A DNA stretch of 64,000 nucleotides, taken from assembly GCA_008828725.1 (NCBI GenBank), contig MEHQ01002939.1, positions 1 through 64,000 of the forward strand, read 5' to 3'. This stretch comes from Saccharina japonica (Eukaryota > Sar > Phaeophyceae > Laminariales > Laminariaceae). Shown here in pieces: positions 46,340 through 58,801 of this stretch (within the stretch, counting starts at the first letter, position 1; each line of letters opens with the position of its first letter). The notes beneath the pieces are model-generated. The model ran no database searches and was not told where the DNA came from. It saw only the letters and a list, made by a program, of their open reading frames with translations. The translations under genes and the position numbers were made by a program.

Positions 46340-49300
46340 ACATATCTAGTGAGGGCTGTTCGGTGTCCGCGTTGCCTACTGCCTGCAACAAGCCGCAAGG
46401 TTGTTGAGCCACAAACGCAAGTTTTTTTTGTCGACGCGGCTGTCCGAGTTTTTTCTTCTCAGCTTGCCCCCATGACAAGGTGCCCTTGGGTTCCCCCGAC
46501 GAGCGTCCCTTACATCGCTCGTGCCATGCACCACCCCCCATGGAGGGTGTCTGGCAATGAACCTCGCCTATAAAGTAAGAGGGGTCTCACGTAGGAGGTA
46601 GGTAGCTGAGGCAAGGCTACAGGGTAAGCAAGTCGGCCACGGATTCGCCCCCTCAAGACACCGAACCATTAATCTTGGGAGTTCTGGGTAACACGCAAAT
46701 CGGCAAGCATACCGTGCGCCCTTGCTTTTGCTGCAAGCACTCACGTGTTGCTGCTGCGTCGGGTCATCACTTGGATCAAACATTGAGCTTCGGACGACGG
46801 CAAACGGAACGGGGGGAAACCATCCACAAGCAGTGTAGGCGTGTGCGAGCTATTCGATTATTCCGCACAGGTAGGAAGCAAGCGGTTGGGGTCAATGTAC
46901 GCGAGGTTGTACAAAAACCGGTCCCCCTGCAAAGCCTTCAGGACACTGAATTTTTATGGGTTAGGTACTGTCGTGCGGGGTGTGAAACAGGGGAGGCTTC
47001 TCGAGGCAGTTTACGTGGGCTCATATCATACGATAGAAGGACGTTGGAGAGAATAAAACGAGGCGCACAACCAACGACACCCAACTTTCAACGGCAAAGA
47101 ACTCCGTATTTTTCATAAGTTTCTTTCCATTTTCCCATTCGCACGATGGCCATATTGTACGTGGAAAGACTCATCCGTTGACCGTCATTTCGAGCACACT
47201 TTCTCTTCGTTCTTGCTTTTGAGTTAATGTCGTGAACTTCGTACAATATTGCCCCTCCCGCCCGCTCCCCCACACAGGGGGGTTTCCTGGGACGGACAGC
47301 AAAAACGCCCCCACCAAAAACCGCCCGCTTCATGATCGCGTCTCAAAGTCACACCTTAACCATTACGCTATGAACTGAAAAAACGTGTCCCACACTAATT
47401 CCAAGTAGTATATGAATGTCCCAGAAACAATGGTTGCAGTTCCTCAGGGGTCTAAGAGTCAAACCACCACCCATGCCTCCGATCCTGCTTGCATACCGCT
47501 CCAATGGTCCATACGCGCGGCAGGTTGCCACCATGCGGCGAAAAGCGGCGTTTCTGCGAAAAATCCCCGGGCGTAGCTTCACCGGGACTGCCTCGACGGG
47601 GCGGGGGGGCACCAGAGGCGTAGCGGGGTCGCCGCGATAGTTTGGTCAGAGCTACTGTAGTACGTAGTGATGGGAAGTACGGTGTGTGAGAGTTGTGAAC
47701 GCCACGTATCGGGGAGATTTACGTTGCGCGATGAAGAAAAGTTGTTGCCTTGTTACCGTACCGTCGTGGTGTATCGCAGTATCGCAAGTGGGAACGCGTT
47801 TTTTTGTTCTAAAATGAGTGATTGTAGCGCGCTAGAAGAAAGGTTGCTGCCTTGCCGTCGTGTACCGCAAGTGTATAATAAGTGGAACGAACGCGTTTTT
47901 GGTTTTGAATGCGTGAGTGTTGTGCGTGTGTGTCGTCCTGTGGCGTTCCGAAGGTGCACGCGGTGCTTTGAGACAGCATATTCGTTTGTTGCGGCCCATA
48001 CTCGACGGAGTTTTTTTGTGTTCAGAGTCGGGGGCGGAAATAGAGTCCGAGGTGTACCCTCTTTGCTGATAATTTGTTATCGCGACAACGCGTTGACCCC
48101 GGCTGAAACACGTAAAAAATGGTGGGAAGTTGATCATTAGGACGGCTACAGAGGCAGGCGTGCGTGCTGTTGCATGCTGGAATCACCTGCGAGTAAGGAA
48201 CGGGGCAGTGTATCAGGTTCCATCAAATTAAAAGGCACCAGGTGCCATAACTTGTTATTCTGATACGACAAAAGATGGCGGGCAGCCCCCACGAGTGTTT
48301 TTTTAGTTCACCATCGAGATACTGTAGGTAAAAAGCCACCACATACCAGATTTAAGAAACTCAGGCGGGTACTTATTCGTTTTAGAGAAAAAAAAAACTC
48401 AGCTGTGAGTTCGAATCTTTCCTCAAAACTTACTTTTGCAAGGTTTCGTGTGATGCTTTTCCGGGATGAATGTACGCACAAGCAGTGGTTCTGTTTCTTA
48501 TCCGGCTGTCGCACCAACAAAAACTTTCGCGGTAGTCTTCTTGTCGTAAGTAGCTCAAGGCTACGAAGCCAATGCTAAGCCCGTGCCTGGCACAATAATC
48601 CCAGCGTTTTGTTTTTGTATGCCACTATTTGATTTCGTGTCTTACGCTAAAATACTGAAAAAAAAAACAATCGCTGGTAGAGAGCCGTCTCGAAGGGCGC
48701 GCACCCAGCCAAATCTCGAAGTAGCCACTTCTTCCTCACGTATCGAACCCTAACAGACAGAGTTCGATCAAACTGTGTATTTTCTACTCACCAACTACAA
48801 CTTAAACAAGGCCTACCGCTGTACGTAGACTACACAACTCCAAACGGGGAGAAAAACAAATGCTTCAGGTTCCCCCGTCCCCCCCGCGCTTGCGTCCTCC
48901 GTTTCCCGAAAAAGAGTACAGACAGTAAGACCGGCAGCGGAATTGAGTGCGAAAAGGCGCAAACGCTTCCGACGCAGGTAGGGTTCTCCAAACCTGGACC
49001 GACGGACCGAACGACCGACCGACCGACAAGGCGACGAGTACCTCGCAGGCTCCATCCCCAACCTAAAACAAAAACATATACGTCGTATCCTGGGGCCGGC
49101 AACCCCTGACCAGGCACAACCCCCCGTCGGTACAAACATTGATCGAATGCCGCCTGTTGCTACAATGGCGTTTTCTTCCTCCACCAACGCCAGCAGAAAA
49201 AGGTCGGAGAATGACGCAATCACTTCGACCAGCACCACCCCCCCCGCCCCTAGCCCCCCCGCCCCCGAGGCCGAGCGGGGGGCTTTTTGACACTCGACGC

Positions 49301-49495
49301 ATTACAACAACTGTCAATATTGTCTTCAAATTTGTGCTACGTACAGCAGTAGAACACACCTACAACACCGGCCCTTACACACACATACACATGGGCAACA
49401 ATCAACGTGGGCAAATGGAGCAGCGCTTTGCCGTGTCGCGCCGCGCCGCCGACCCCCTCGCAGTGGGGGCAAAAAAGGCCGGTCCTCGTCTGGTC
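46340..49495. other. Downstream of docking gene; duplicated then single-copy DNA
   Basis: 46340-47699 is shared with 62641-64000. Open frames in it (for example 46675-47118 plus and 47349-47612 minus) have no recognised domain. At about 47730-47915 two diverged copies of a stretch around 'gaagaaa(a/g)gttg(t/c)tgccttg' follow each other. No terminal exon of the docking gene was identified. Confidence 0.5.
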
Positions 49496-50818
49496 TCAAG
49501 GGCGATTCTGCAACAGCTTCCGGATCTGCGGCCCGTGCATGCCTATCTCGCTGAGATCATTTTCCTCCACATAGCTTTCAACGCGAGGCGGTATGTTCGT
49601 GCGCGGGGAGGGGGGGGGGGGGGGGGGGGGGGGGCAGTACGAGCGCCTGGGGTCAGTCGGCAATATGTTGTGAAAGCGGTGCAATATGGCGATTGGCATA
49701 CGTACATACGATCGATTTGCTATTCGTAGGTTGTACGTACGGTAATGATGCGTGATACCACCATGCCCCCCCAAAAAATATCCCCAAAAAATAAGGACCG
49801 TTCGTATGTTAACATTTAATCCACCGAAAGGTATTTTTTATGTTTCGGGGCAGAGCGATACGTGAGAGTGTGAAAGGGGTCCCTACATATTATATGTGCG
49901 TACTTTCTCTGTTTTCCGCACGGTCCTGATTCCTGCCGGTGCATGCCGAGATAAAACGACTACCAGGTATGTATACGTATAGTTCGACGGGTCACAGACA
50001 ACGAGAAACCTGAGAGGAAATACGCCTGTTAGGCTTCCGTGCGGCGGTTACATTAGTGCCAATGTGCCTGAAAACTGTGACTTGGCGCCATCAGTATACT
50101 ATTATGGGGGTGGGCTAATGTAGTAAGATAGTAATCAGAGCCCCGTGATGGAACCAAAAATCACACATCCCCCCTAATGTGTGCACACCGTTGTTGTTGT
50201 TGTTCTCACATGAACTGATCGCGAAAAAGATAGTCCGTGTGGTCACAGGACAGGCTCCAAGAAAAAACTCTGGAGTGGAATAATACCTCGGAGAAAAAAC
50301 CACACACAACATACAAAATACAAAGCACACAGCATACAACGCAGTACGATATACTAGGTACATACATGATAACTGTGGCACATCGTACACCTCAACCAAA
50401 AAGAAAGTTGTGAATCAATCCATAGGAAAACGGAAGAAGGGAAGAGAAAAAAAAGGAGATAGGAAAAAAGGGGGGGGGAACGAAAAAAAAAAGGAAAAAA
50501 AGGAAAATATTTGGTTCCGATTACTACCGGTATGTTCCCCCGTACGACGTAACTGTAAGAACTGACACGCCACAGCAGTCAACCATGTTTGATTATGAAG
50601 AAACGCGCGTATTTTGAACCACCCCGAGTGGCGCGTGCGTGACTTCAAAACGCCATATTTCCCGCTGTGGGTTGGGGGGGGAACGTTACACCTTACCGAC
50701 AACATCTATCTATTAATACTGTAACTTGCTTGCTGCTGATTCTAACGCCAACACGAAGGGCTCATGACACCATATCATGGCAACAAGACCATCCTTGGAC
50801 CCTTTTAGTACTGCACTG

Positions 50819-50855
<37 letters not shown>

Positions 50856-52247
50856 ACATACATATATTTATGTATATATTTTGGTTCTAATTCCAAGTAA
50901 TTTGTCCCCAAAACGGAAATGCGGTCCTATAGGGCGAAACGTTCAGCTCTCACCGCAGGTCTCCCATCACCTCCACGCCGATGTTGGCGAGGTCTTGAGC
51001 GAAGGAGCTGAGATTGAGGTTCGACAACCAGGTCGATAAGGTCTCCTCGGAGGAGGAGGCGGCGGCGGCGGGTTGCGTCAGCGCATCCTGCCGCCAGCAA
51101 TAGACGACGTACGTAAGTATATACAGGTAAACGTGTCCATAGCAAAGGGGAGTATGATTTCTTGGGGTACGCTTTACCGATGCTTGTTGCTATAGATTGC
51201 GTCCCTCTTTTGTCCAAAATTAATCAATCCATGCTACGCAGCTCGAGTCATTAATTAATTAATTAATTTAACCCACCCCTACCCCGATATTGAAACATAT
51301 ATATATATGATATACTGTAGCACCATCAAGGGCACACAAAAAAAAAAGACAAAACGACACCACACTCCTAGGAAGGTCAGAATGAAAAACAAACCGGATC
51401 GCTGTGATTACCTGACGAAATGAGCGAAAAATATATATTTTTTCGCTGTTTTTCCTTTTTTTTTCACTTGGTTTTAGAGACCCCCCTAGTTTGTTTTCAC
51501 TGGTGGGGGGCGGGGGGGGAGGGGGGAGGGGGGGTCATTAAAAAAAAGTCGACTTATTGTTTTCTGGGATCACAACGGTCCGGTTCTTCCCTCCAATATA
51601 GGGGGGGGGGGTAGTGGGGTGTCTGGGATTCAGATCCGCGCGCACCCTTGGCACCATAGTAAAACGCTACAACGAGCAGGTCCACGTGCGTTTCACGCAA
51701 CCTGGTGTACACGTTGTATTCCGAGCTAGCGAGCTCAGTTCGCACGAACTAAAAATTGAAGCAACGCGTTGCTGACGACTGCATGCATGATATATAGCCC
51801 CGAGGCCGATCTTTTGCCGCGTCTCGAAAATGTATAAAAATGAAACGCTCATGTTAACATATGTGTCCGATACAACAAAAAAGACAAAAAAAAGACAAAA
51901 AAACAAAGTCTTCCTCTGCCGAAAACGCACCAACATAACCTGCCCGCCCTTGCGTTCCCCCCGGCCTCCTTTTTCCGAGGAAAAAAACCCAGAACGTTTT
52001 TTCGCGGCGGGTGCCCAGGTGGCCCGGGCGTCAATTATCTTCGCACCGTCTCCGCCGTCGGCGTCATCTGCCTGCGAGTCGTCAAAAATGTTGCTCCAAA
52101 TGGTGTCGTTGGCCGCCGGGCTACTGAGAAGGGGAACACTGCTCAGCAATGTGTTGTCGCCACCGGGAAGGGTGCGGGAGAGCCGGGAAGGGAGGCTGAG
52201 AGGGCGGCGCTGCGGAGAAGCCGCAGGGTGTTCCTCCGGTGAGCCCT

Positions 52248-52287
<40 letters not shown>

Positions 52288-55200
52288 AGCAGCAGCAGCA
52301 GCAGGAACAGAAGGAGGAGGAGGAGCTTCGAATGCGCCGTTTGCCGGAGGCGGGCTGAGCGGCCACAGCAGGGTGTGCCCGAACGGGCTCGGTGCCGCGT
52401 GGGCAGGCGGCGCACACCGAGCGTGCGAGGCGGTGGTTGTGGTGGTGGTAGTGGTGGCAGTGTTGGTGGCCTGCTGGTGCCTCTCCTCCTCATCCTCCCC
52501 CCCCACAGCGGAAAACGATTTCTTCCCGCAGTAGTGCTGTTGCTCCCCTGAGCTGCGGGACGGGCCGGTCTTGTCTGCTGACGCTGCTGAACGGTTGTTG
52601 TTGGTGGTGGTGGTGGTGGTAGTGGCGGTAGGGAGGGTGCTATGCGAAGAAGGACGGAGGTCTCGATGAGGGTGCTCGTCGTTGTTGTCGTCCACGCAGC
52701 AGGTGCTGCTCTCTCTGCTGGCGTCGTCATCGTCGGTCGATGACGCGCTGTGGCCTCCCCCGCTGCCGCACGGAGATGGGCCGTCGAGCTGAGAGAGGAA
52801 AGGTCCTGAAAAGCCGGGAACGGTGTCTCTGACCACCCGGCTCAGCACGTGCAGGCACAGCCCGATGCGCTTTGGGTCTCTGCCGAAAAAGGGAGAGAAT
52901 GTAGTAAGGCGAGGCGAGGTGCGCGGGAGGCTGTAACGTTCACTGAAAAAGTCGGTGTACGCCTGATGCACAAAGTGCATATGATACGTACGTAGGGATG
53001 CTTTCTTTGTGAATGGAAACTCCGGCCAAGGTTTTTGCGTGCGTTTGTGTGAACAGAACTGAACTGAACTGTTTCGGTTGGCATAAGAGACGGAAGGTGG
53101 GAGCTCCTTAGCCCTCTTGGAATGTATATACCCCATGCCTAAGACCGTAAAACTAAACAACGACAAAGTGCATCAAAAGCCATCTAACCATAGCAAGGAA
53201 GAGGGTGCGTGCATCAATACGGATTAGTATATTCATGCTCTGCGCGAGTGTTGCCGTCCAAGCTCCTTACGTTGAAACCCGGACCCCCCCCCCCCCCTTT
53301 ATCATACCCCAGCAGAACTCGGGCTCTGCTTGGTGTGGCAGATTCATGTAAATGCCAAATATGTTTTTGACAATTCCTCCCCTCTGAAGTCCCAAAGGAC
53401 TTTTTAGACCATCTTCATGTATATATGTAGCGCGTACACCCACCTGTTGTCAACGTCGAAAAGCGCTCCAGCGGGAACGCCAAAATTTTGACACGCGATC
53501 AGGAAGCTGCGCATGTTGCCCACCTGCCGCGGAATCCCCCCCCCCCCCCCCAAGAGAAGAAGCACAAAATAAGGATAATCAAATCAGCGGAGAGGCGTGT
53601 CAAATATCGGCGATCCCCATGGTTCCACCCGAAAAATTACACGCCTGAAGTACAAGAGGTCACCCTCCCACAAAGTCCGCAGTGCACACGATCAGTATTT
53701 CCTATTTTGTTCCTTTTATTACCTGCATCGATATCATACGACAAATATGAACATTACTGTGTTTTTCGCTGTGTTCCCACGGAACTTCCCACGGCTTCCC
53801 GTGGTATCCTGCGGGATACCACGGGAGGCCGTGGGGGCCGTATGGGACGTCCCTCGGGAATCCACGTTATTTCACGGTATCCCGCGGGATACCATGGGTA
53901 ATCCCAATCGTGCCCGCCGCAGGGTGCCATGTGCAACCCCCACGGGATTTTATGGGATGCCGTGGCATGTCGTGGGGTCCCGGTATATGACGCCCTGTAA
54001 CCAACAACCCGCACTTCTTCCACGAGAGTTGCGGCTTAAAAGGTATACTTACATTGCTTGTGTCGGATTCGTCCTTGTGGATAACCTCCACAGCTCCCGG
54101 AGCAATGGCGTTGGCGACTTGGCAAAGCACACGGCCATTCGCGAGTCCGTCGTCCAAAAAAAGGAGGCCCCCGTTCGCGCCCATGCCACTGTCGTCGAGG
54201 ATCTGCGCGATCCATGCCTGATACGTACAGCACGGCAGTATATACGAGCACCAAAAACACTTTAGAGAAAAACGATCGGTGGCCAAGGAGAATCAATCGA
54301 CCGAATACCCCGGTGTATCGGCTGGAGACCCATCAGCGTTGTGGGCAAGCGGCGAAATGAATCGTCTCATTGCGCAGTTCACACCTGATGGGGCACAGCA
54401 GTAGCACAACACGTATCATAGCACGAATCATATGCACCAGGTGTAGAAAAACGATATAATCGCGAAGGAGAACCATCTGCCAATCATTGTGTCCCACGGG
54501 AGGCAAATCCATATGGGCATGGGTGAAGATGAAGAAAATAGCTAAGCCATGAACACAACGTCATGAACACAAGGCGCCATTTTGTATACCTCTCGTAATA
54601 CGTTAGCCTTCCCCGCAGCTTCTGAGTGGCAGGTCTTCGGCTACTCGAGCTGCTGTAGATATGCTATACCAGGCAACAAGCGGCGACCCCGCCCCCACGG
54701 CGGTAGGCCAGAAGTGAAGTAAGTAACTTTCTAAAGAGAATGTGAGAGGCATGTATTAAAATGGAATAAAGAAAGATTGACAAAACCAAAGGAAGGACAC
54801 ATTATCCGGGGACAGTTAAAGCTCCGTTGGCGGATTCCGTTTCAAGGGCGGTCTGTGCTGTCGGCATGGGTGTCTTCTAATAGATATTTGGGGGGGGGGG
54901 GGGGGGGTCGAAGCGAGCCGAGTCGCTCGTGTACTTCTTGACATCCGCAACGATCTCTATTTACGATATCTATTTACGCGAATCATACGCTGGTCCGAAC
55001 GATACCATCTCTGTCTGTTGTAGCATCCTGCGCTCAACGTCTGTATGATACACACGAACCAGAGATTGGCTTCGTACGTGCGTATCATAAAGTCGCTCGT
55101 GCGTTTCTTTGACCTCCGGAACGATCCGTATCATCCCGATGCTGCCTGTGCACGCTACTACCATACACACGAATCATGCAGCGGGTACAGAAGTCACCTA

Positions 55201-58200
55201 TACATATCAGACGTGCGGGGAACGACGTATATTATCGGTGGCGTTGTGGCGTTGTACAGGCCCGTGTTGCGAGAAGGTTTCCTGGCGAAAGTATCTACTT
55301 CCTTAATTTACTTCCAGGAAAAGTTCCGCCTAGTAGACCATCTCTTTCCTTCCGCTGACAACAACAACAACAACAACAAGATGGAAGCTGCTGGAGAACA
55401 CTGTATCATACTAAGTGTGACGGCGAAGCATGCGTCTATAATCTCGACCACGAAACGACGATGACAAAAACGCATTAACAACCCCCTCCGCAACAAACCA
55501 ATCGCAGATATATATGGAAAAGGAGAGGATGGGGGTCGAACGGTCAATTCGGGCACAGAATACTCGCGCCTTAAAACGGTGACGCCGCGACGTCATCGAC
55601 GGTTTTATCCTCGCCGAGAAGAGCCCGAGAATGCCGTCGATGAACGCCCCACACCCCCACCGTCGAAGGCGAGTATTGTGCACCCGAATTGACAGTTCGA
55701 CCCCCCCTCCCCCCCCATCCCTTCTTTTCTACGTATGTCATGACGGCGACGTATATATCTGTTGCGCGGGAGATTGTTGATGTGTCGTTGCCGTTCTTCG
55801 TGGTCGAGAGTGCAGACGTTTTTTTTTTAGCATTTTTTTTTTTAATCCTCCGGCGGACGGATTGGTAAAAACCTTGAGAACTGGTCCCACGTATTTGGGG
55901 ACAAAACTACTTGGAATTAGTGTGGGATAATTTTGGTCGGTTCTGAATGGGTTAAGTTCACCACACTTCCACCTTCAAATTTGTGTCGTGTGTCAATTTG
56001 GCCCATCGTTTCTTCACCGCCGCACTCAATCGCCACTACTGTGTACCACTAACATACATACCTTTTTTGTTTTTTTGGTGGTGGGAAGGAAGTACAGATG
56101 GAAGCTTTCCACACCTCGAACGGATCATCGAATCCCACTTCATGATATAGATATTTCAAGGCAGATCTACAGTACCTGTATCATATGTGGTATATATTCC
56201 AGATTTTGTGTGGTTCCAGCTCATTCATGCTACCGGGTGGGGCCGTAAAATCTACACGATCAATATAGCACATGAGCAATCCCACGGTAGGGGTACCACT
56301 TTTAGGCTCAATACTTTCAGACCGGTTGTGCTCCTCACGTGAGTAACCACCGGATACAATTATTATTTTACGGGTATATTTGTTTTTGGACTACCGCATT
56401 GGAAGGTTTGGTCGAGTTGCGCGAACGAACGAACGAACGAACGAACGAACGAACGTTTCCGAAGTCACGTTTCGGGTGAGATATTGAGCTCCTCATGCGA
56501 GGAGCTCAGAAAATCCTGCTGCGCCCCTAACCGTGGGATGACTCACATGTTTCCTGGGTTGGATCTGTACTATGCAGATCCTGCACTACCTCTCACAACT
56601 GCAAGAGAGGAACTACTACTGTAGAATGATCTAGATGACGCATGCTACGATAGAGGTGCACCATGTTTTTTTTCTGAGCTCCTCACTTAAGGAGCGTCAT
56701 CCCTCACCGCAAAAAAATGATTTTGAAGGAAAATAAAAAAGTGCTGCCGGATGAGAAATCTCATGACCGAAGTATACTCTGAAACATTATTCCGTCACAA
56801 AAATGATAAAAAAAAGTCCGACGAATTTGGGTTAAGGAGCCCGATCGTTCAGAAAACGATTCATCCAAAAAGTGCTACCTCTACCGTAGCACGCGTCAGA
56901 TCATGATCTCTCCTGCAGTAGGTACGGAAGCCTTGACGGAAGTTAAACTACGGAAGAAGAGTGCTAGATATTTTCGCCCAGGAAATGTCTCGCAACACGG
57001 GCGGGCCTGCACAACGACACAACGACACCGACAATACATACCTGGTGTATGCCGTTCCTCACACACACACACATAATACAGGCAAAATGTTTGTACCCGT
57101 TGTATGATTCGAGTGGATAGTACAGCAGTGGTATTAATAGCGTGCGGAGCAACGGGATGCTACAGATCGTTCAGAGGCCAAGAAATCCCCGAGTGACTTT
57201 GTGATACGTACGTACGAAACCAATATCTGGTTTGTATATATATATACGTGTCACACAGAACGTTAGAGCTGGATGATACAGCAGACAGAGATGGTATATT
57301 TCGTGCCAGCTGTATGACTTTTGCGTGGATAGAGATCGTTGCAGAGGTCAAGAAGTCCGTGAGCGACTCGGCCCGCTTCGACCCGTTCCCAAAGGCACGG
57401 TGGTACCAGGATACTAAAAAACACCCACCACGCCGACAGCACAAGCCGTCCTTGAAATCCGCCAGCGGAGCGCTACGTAACTGCCCCCAAATAGCGTACC
57501 CTCCCTTTGTTTTCTCGACCCGCCTTTAGTCACCATTTGCTTCACTTTGACCCGACCGCCGTGGAGGCGGGCGGGGGGGGGGGGGGGGGGCGCTTACTCC
57601 CTCGTTTTCATAAATTAGATAGAGTACGAATCAACGATGCTGGTCTGGAGGTACTGCTTGTTGTACGTACTACTGCAGAAGGGACAAGCTCAACGTTCCT
57701 GGCTATATTCGAATGATATCATAAAAAAAATACGTGCGTAAATATTTCACTTACAGATACTGGTGGCATTGTCGTACCTGGGCGGTGTTCACCGTCTCTT
57801 CATCGCTACCAGGAAGGGCGATAGTCCCTTGCCAAGGCGACGGGACGACGGCGCCAGACGGGTGCTCGAGCGAGGCAATGCTGGCGCACCGAAAAAACTT
57901 CTGGTTTGGTAGCGCACCTGCAATCAACTGCCGGTTTTCACCTACTGTACATGCAAAAAATCATGTACCGGGTACAGTATTTGACAGAGTGAAGTTAAGG
58001 TGTTGTGTACGTACCACTGTACTATACAGCAGTTGTAGTCGGCGGACGAAAAACAAATGAGCGAGACATGCACAGCAAGTCAAAACGTACACAGCACGGT
58101 GATTGCGCGATTGCTGGCACCACAACTATAACTGCATGCGTACAGGTCTACTCTGATAGCGTTCGACCAGACTGTACACTACGCCTTATTTTTACGTACC

Positions 58201-58801
58201 TGGCACTTATCATACCAGGAAAAGGCTTTACGAGAGAGAGCTCAAAAGCTATTTTTTACATTATTACAGCAGTGTCACACCTCTTCAATACAGCAGTCAG
58301 TCGTAGGCGTACTGCTGTTGTTGTAAACAATACTACTGCAGTATGCGTATCGTACACGTACCTGAACTATCCCAAAGACGGCTATGGGTAGTCCCGAGTT
58401 GAGGGGTCTGTTGTGTTCCATCGCCGCCTACTCGCAGAGCTCGCGGGCGAGTGATGTCGTTGTACCTGACCGCGCACACCAAGCACATGCACGCACATAC
58501 ACGATTAGAGGTCTGAGCACAGTCTCAAGGCTGAGGCCACGCTACGTACAGCAGCACACTGCTAGTGTTCTCCTGGCCCAGCGGAATCGCCGCTCTTCGT
58601 TGCAAGGGCCAGGTCGCATGAATTAATGCAGGAACAATTCCCAACTGCTACTACTCGTATGGTCCGGACATGCTATTTCGGGGTATGATACGAGTGAGCG
58701 TGGTAGAAATCTTACCTCGGGCTCGGTGCAGGCTTTTGAGGGACCGGTGTTGTAGGCACCCCGGGCGAAGACGAGGACGGCTCGCAAGCGCTCAGGTTCA
58801 T
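49496..58801 (-). CDS. CH-domain and SAM-domain protein, 7 exons
   Basis: Exons: 58716-58801, 57778-57880, 54053-54217, 53444-53523, 51940-52879, 50954-51087, 49496-49574. Phases agree and give 528 residues plus stop. Residues about 64-165 form a single calponin-homology domain: AWIAQILDD, DDGLANGRVLCQVANAIAPG, NMRSFLIACQNFGVP, DPKRIGLCLHVLSRVV. CH domains bind actin or act in signalling and microtubule proteins. A linker of about 300 residues follows, rich in Ser/Thr/Pro/Asp with an 11-residue poly-Ala run coded by GCT repeats. The C-terminal SAM domain (about 470-526) reads STWLSNLNLSSFAQDL, GVEVMGDLR, ENDLSEIGMHGPQIRKLL; SAM domains usually mediate protein oligomerisation. Role as a cytoskeletal adaptor is inference. 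Exons 1-2 have good splice sites but no domain, so the start is less certain. Confidence 0.88.
49610..49634 (+). repeat. Poly-G tract, 25 nt
   Basis: Uninterrupted G run in the last intron of the CH-SAM gene, about 40 bp upstream (gene sense) of the final exon; in the gene's sense it is poly-C. Confidence 0.95.
50821..50851. repeat. (TA)n microsatellite
   Basis: About fifteen TA dinucleotides in the final intron of the CH-SAM gene. Confidence 0.95.
52248..52305 (-). repeat. Coding CAG/GCT triplet repeat
   Basis: A CAG-type repeat on the plus strand reads as GCT (Ala) codons in the minus-strand CH-SAM gene and makes its poly-alanine linker segment. Confidence 0.9.
53775..53990. repeat. GC-rich palindromic cluster in intron
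   Basis: Repeated self-complementary words such as 'ggtatcccgcgggatacc' and 'cccgtggtatcctgcggg' sit between exons 3 and 4 of the CH-SAM gene. It resembles the style of the 16.9 kb fold-back element, but with a different word. No terminal inverted repeat was found. Confidence 0.7.
55085..55320 (+). repeat. Inverted repeat, arm 1
   Basis: Related to the reverse complement of 56965-57190. Shared words include 'agtc(g/a)ctcg', 'gaacgat', 'caggcccg', 'gtgttgcgag' and 'tttcctgg'. Many point differences, so it is old. It lies in intron 2 of the CH-SAM gene. Confidence 0.75.
56421..56456. repeat. (GAAC)n microsatellite
   Basis: Nine GAAC units within intron 2 of the CH-SAM gene. Confidence 0.9.
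56965..57190 (-). repeat. Inverted repeat, arm 2
   Basis: Counterpart of 55085-55320 in opposite orientation. Shorter fragments of the same repeat ('gatcgttgcagaggtcaagaa') occur near 57331 (same strand as arm 2 sequence on plus) and reverse-complemented near 54925. Confidence 0.75.

Larger units (their letters stand above)
42749..47699 (+). repeat. Duplicated segment, copy A (with insertion)
   Basis: Corresponds to 61006-64000. Exon 11 and its downstream sequence (43805-44400) match 62044-62640, and 46340-47699 match 62641-64000, with only a few base differences. Copy A contains the 1931-bp insertion 44401-46331. The part 43278-43800 is related to 61534-62043 but differs by many small insertions and deletions. 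The copy continues beyond the window end. Confidence 0.95.

Noticed and set aside
47667..48140. 157-codon plus-strand frame after the duplicated segment
   Set aside because: It spans two diverged tandem repeats and has no domain or splice support.
51667..53166. Single 499-codon minus-strand frame taken as one gene
   Set aside because: Its centre is exon 5 of the CH-SAM gene; the ends beyond 52879 and 51940 are intron read-through. The exon borders restore a CH domain on one side and a SAM domain on the other.
57248..57529. Exon with EIVAEVKKSVSDSARFDP as part of the CH-SAM gene
   Set aside because: The word occurs in several diverged copies in both orientations (54925, 55100, 57170, 57331), and the minus-strand phase meets a stop. 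It is a dispersed repeat, while exon 2 joins the CH exon directly in phase.
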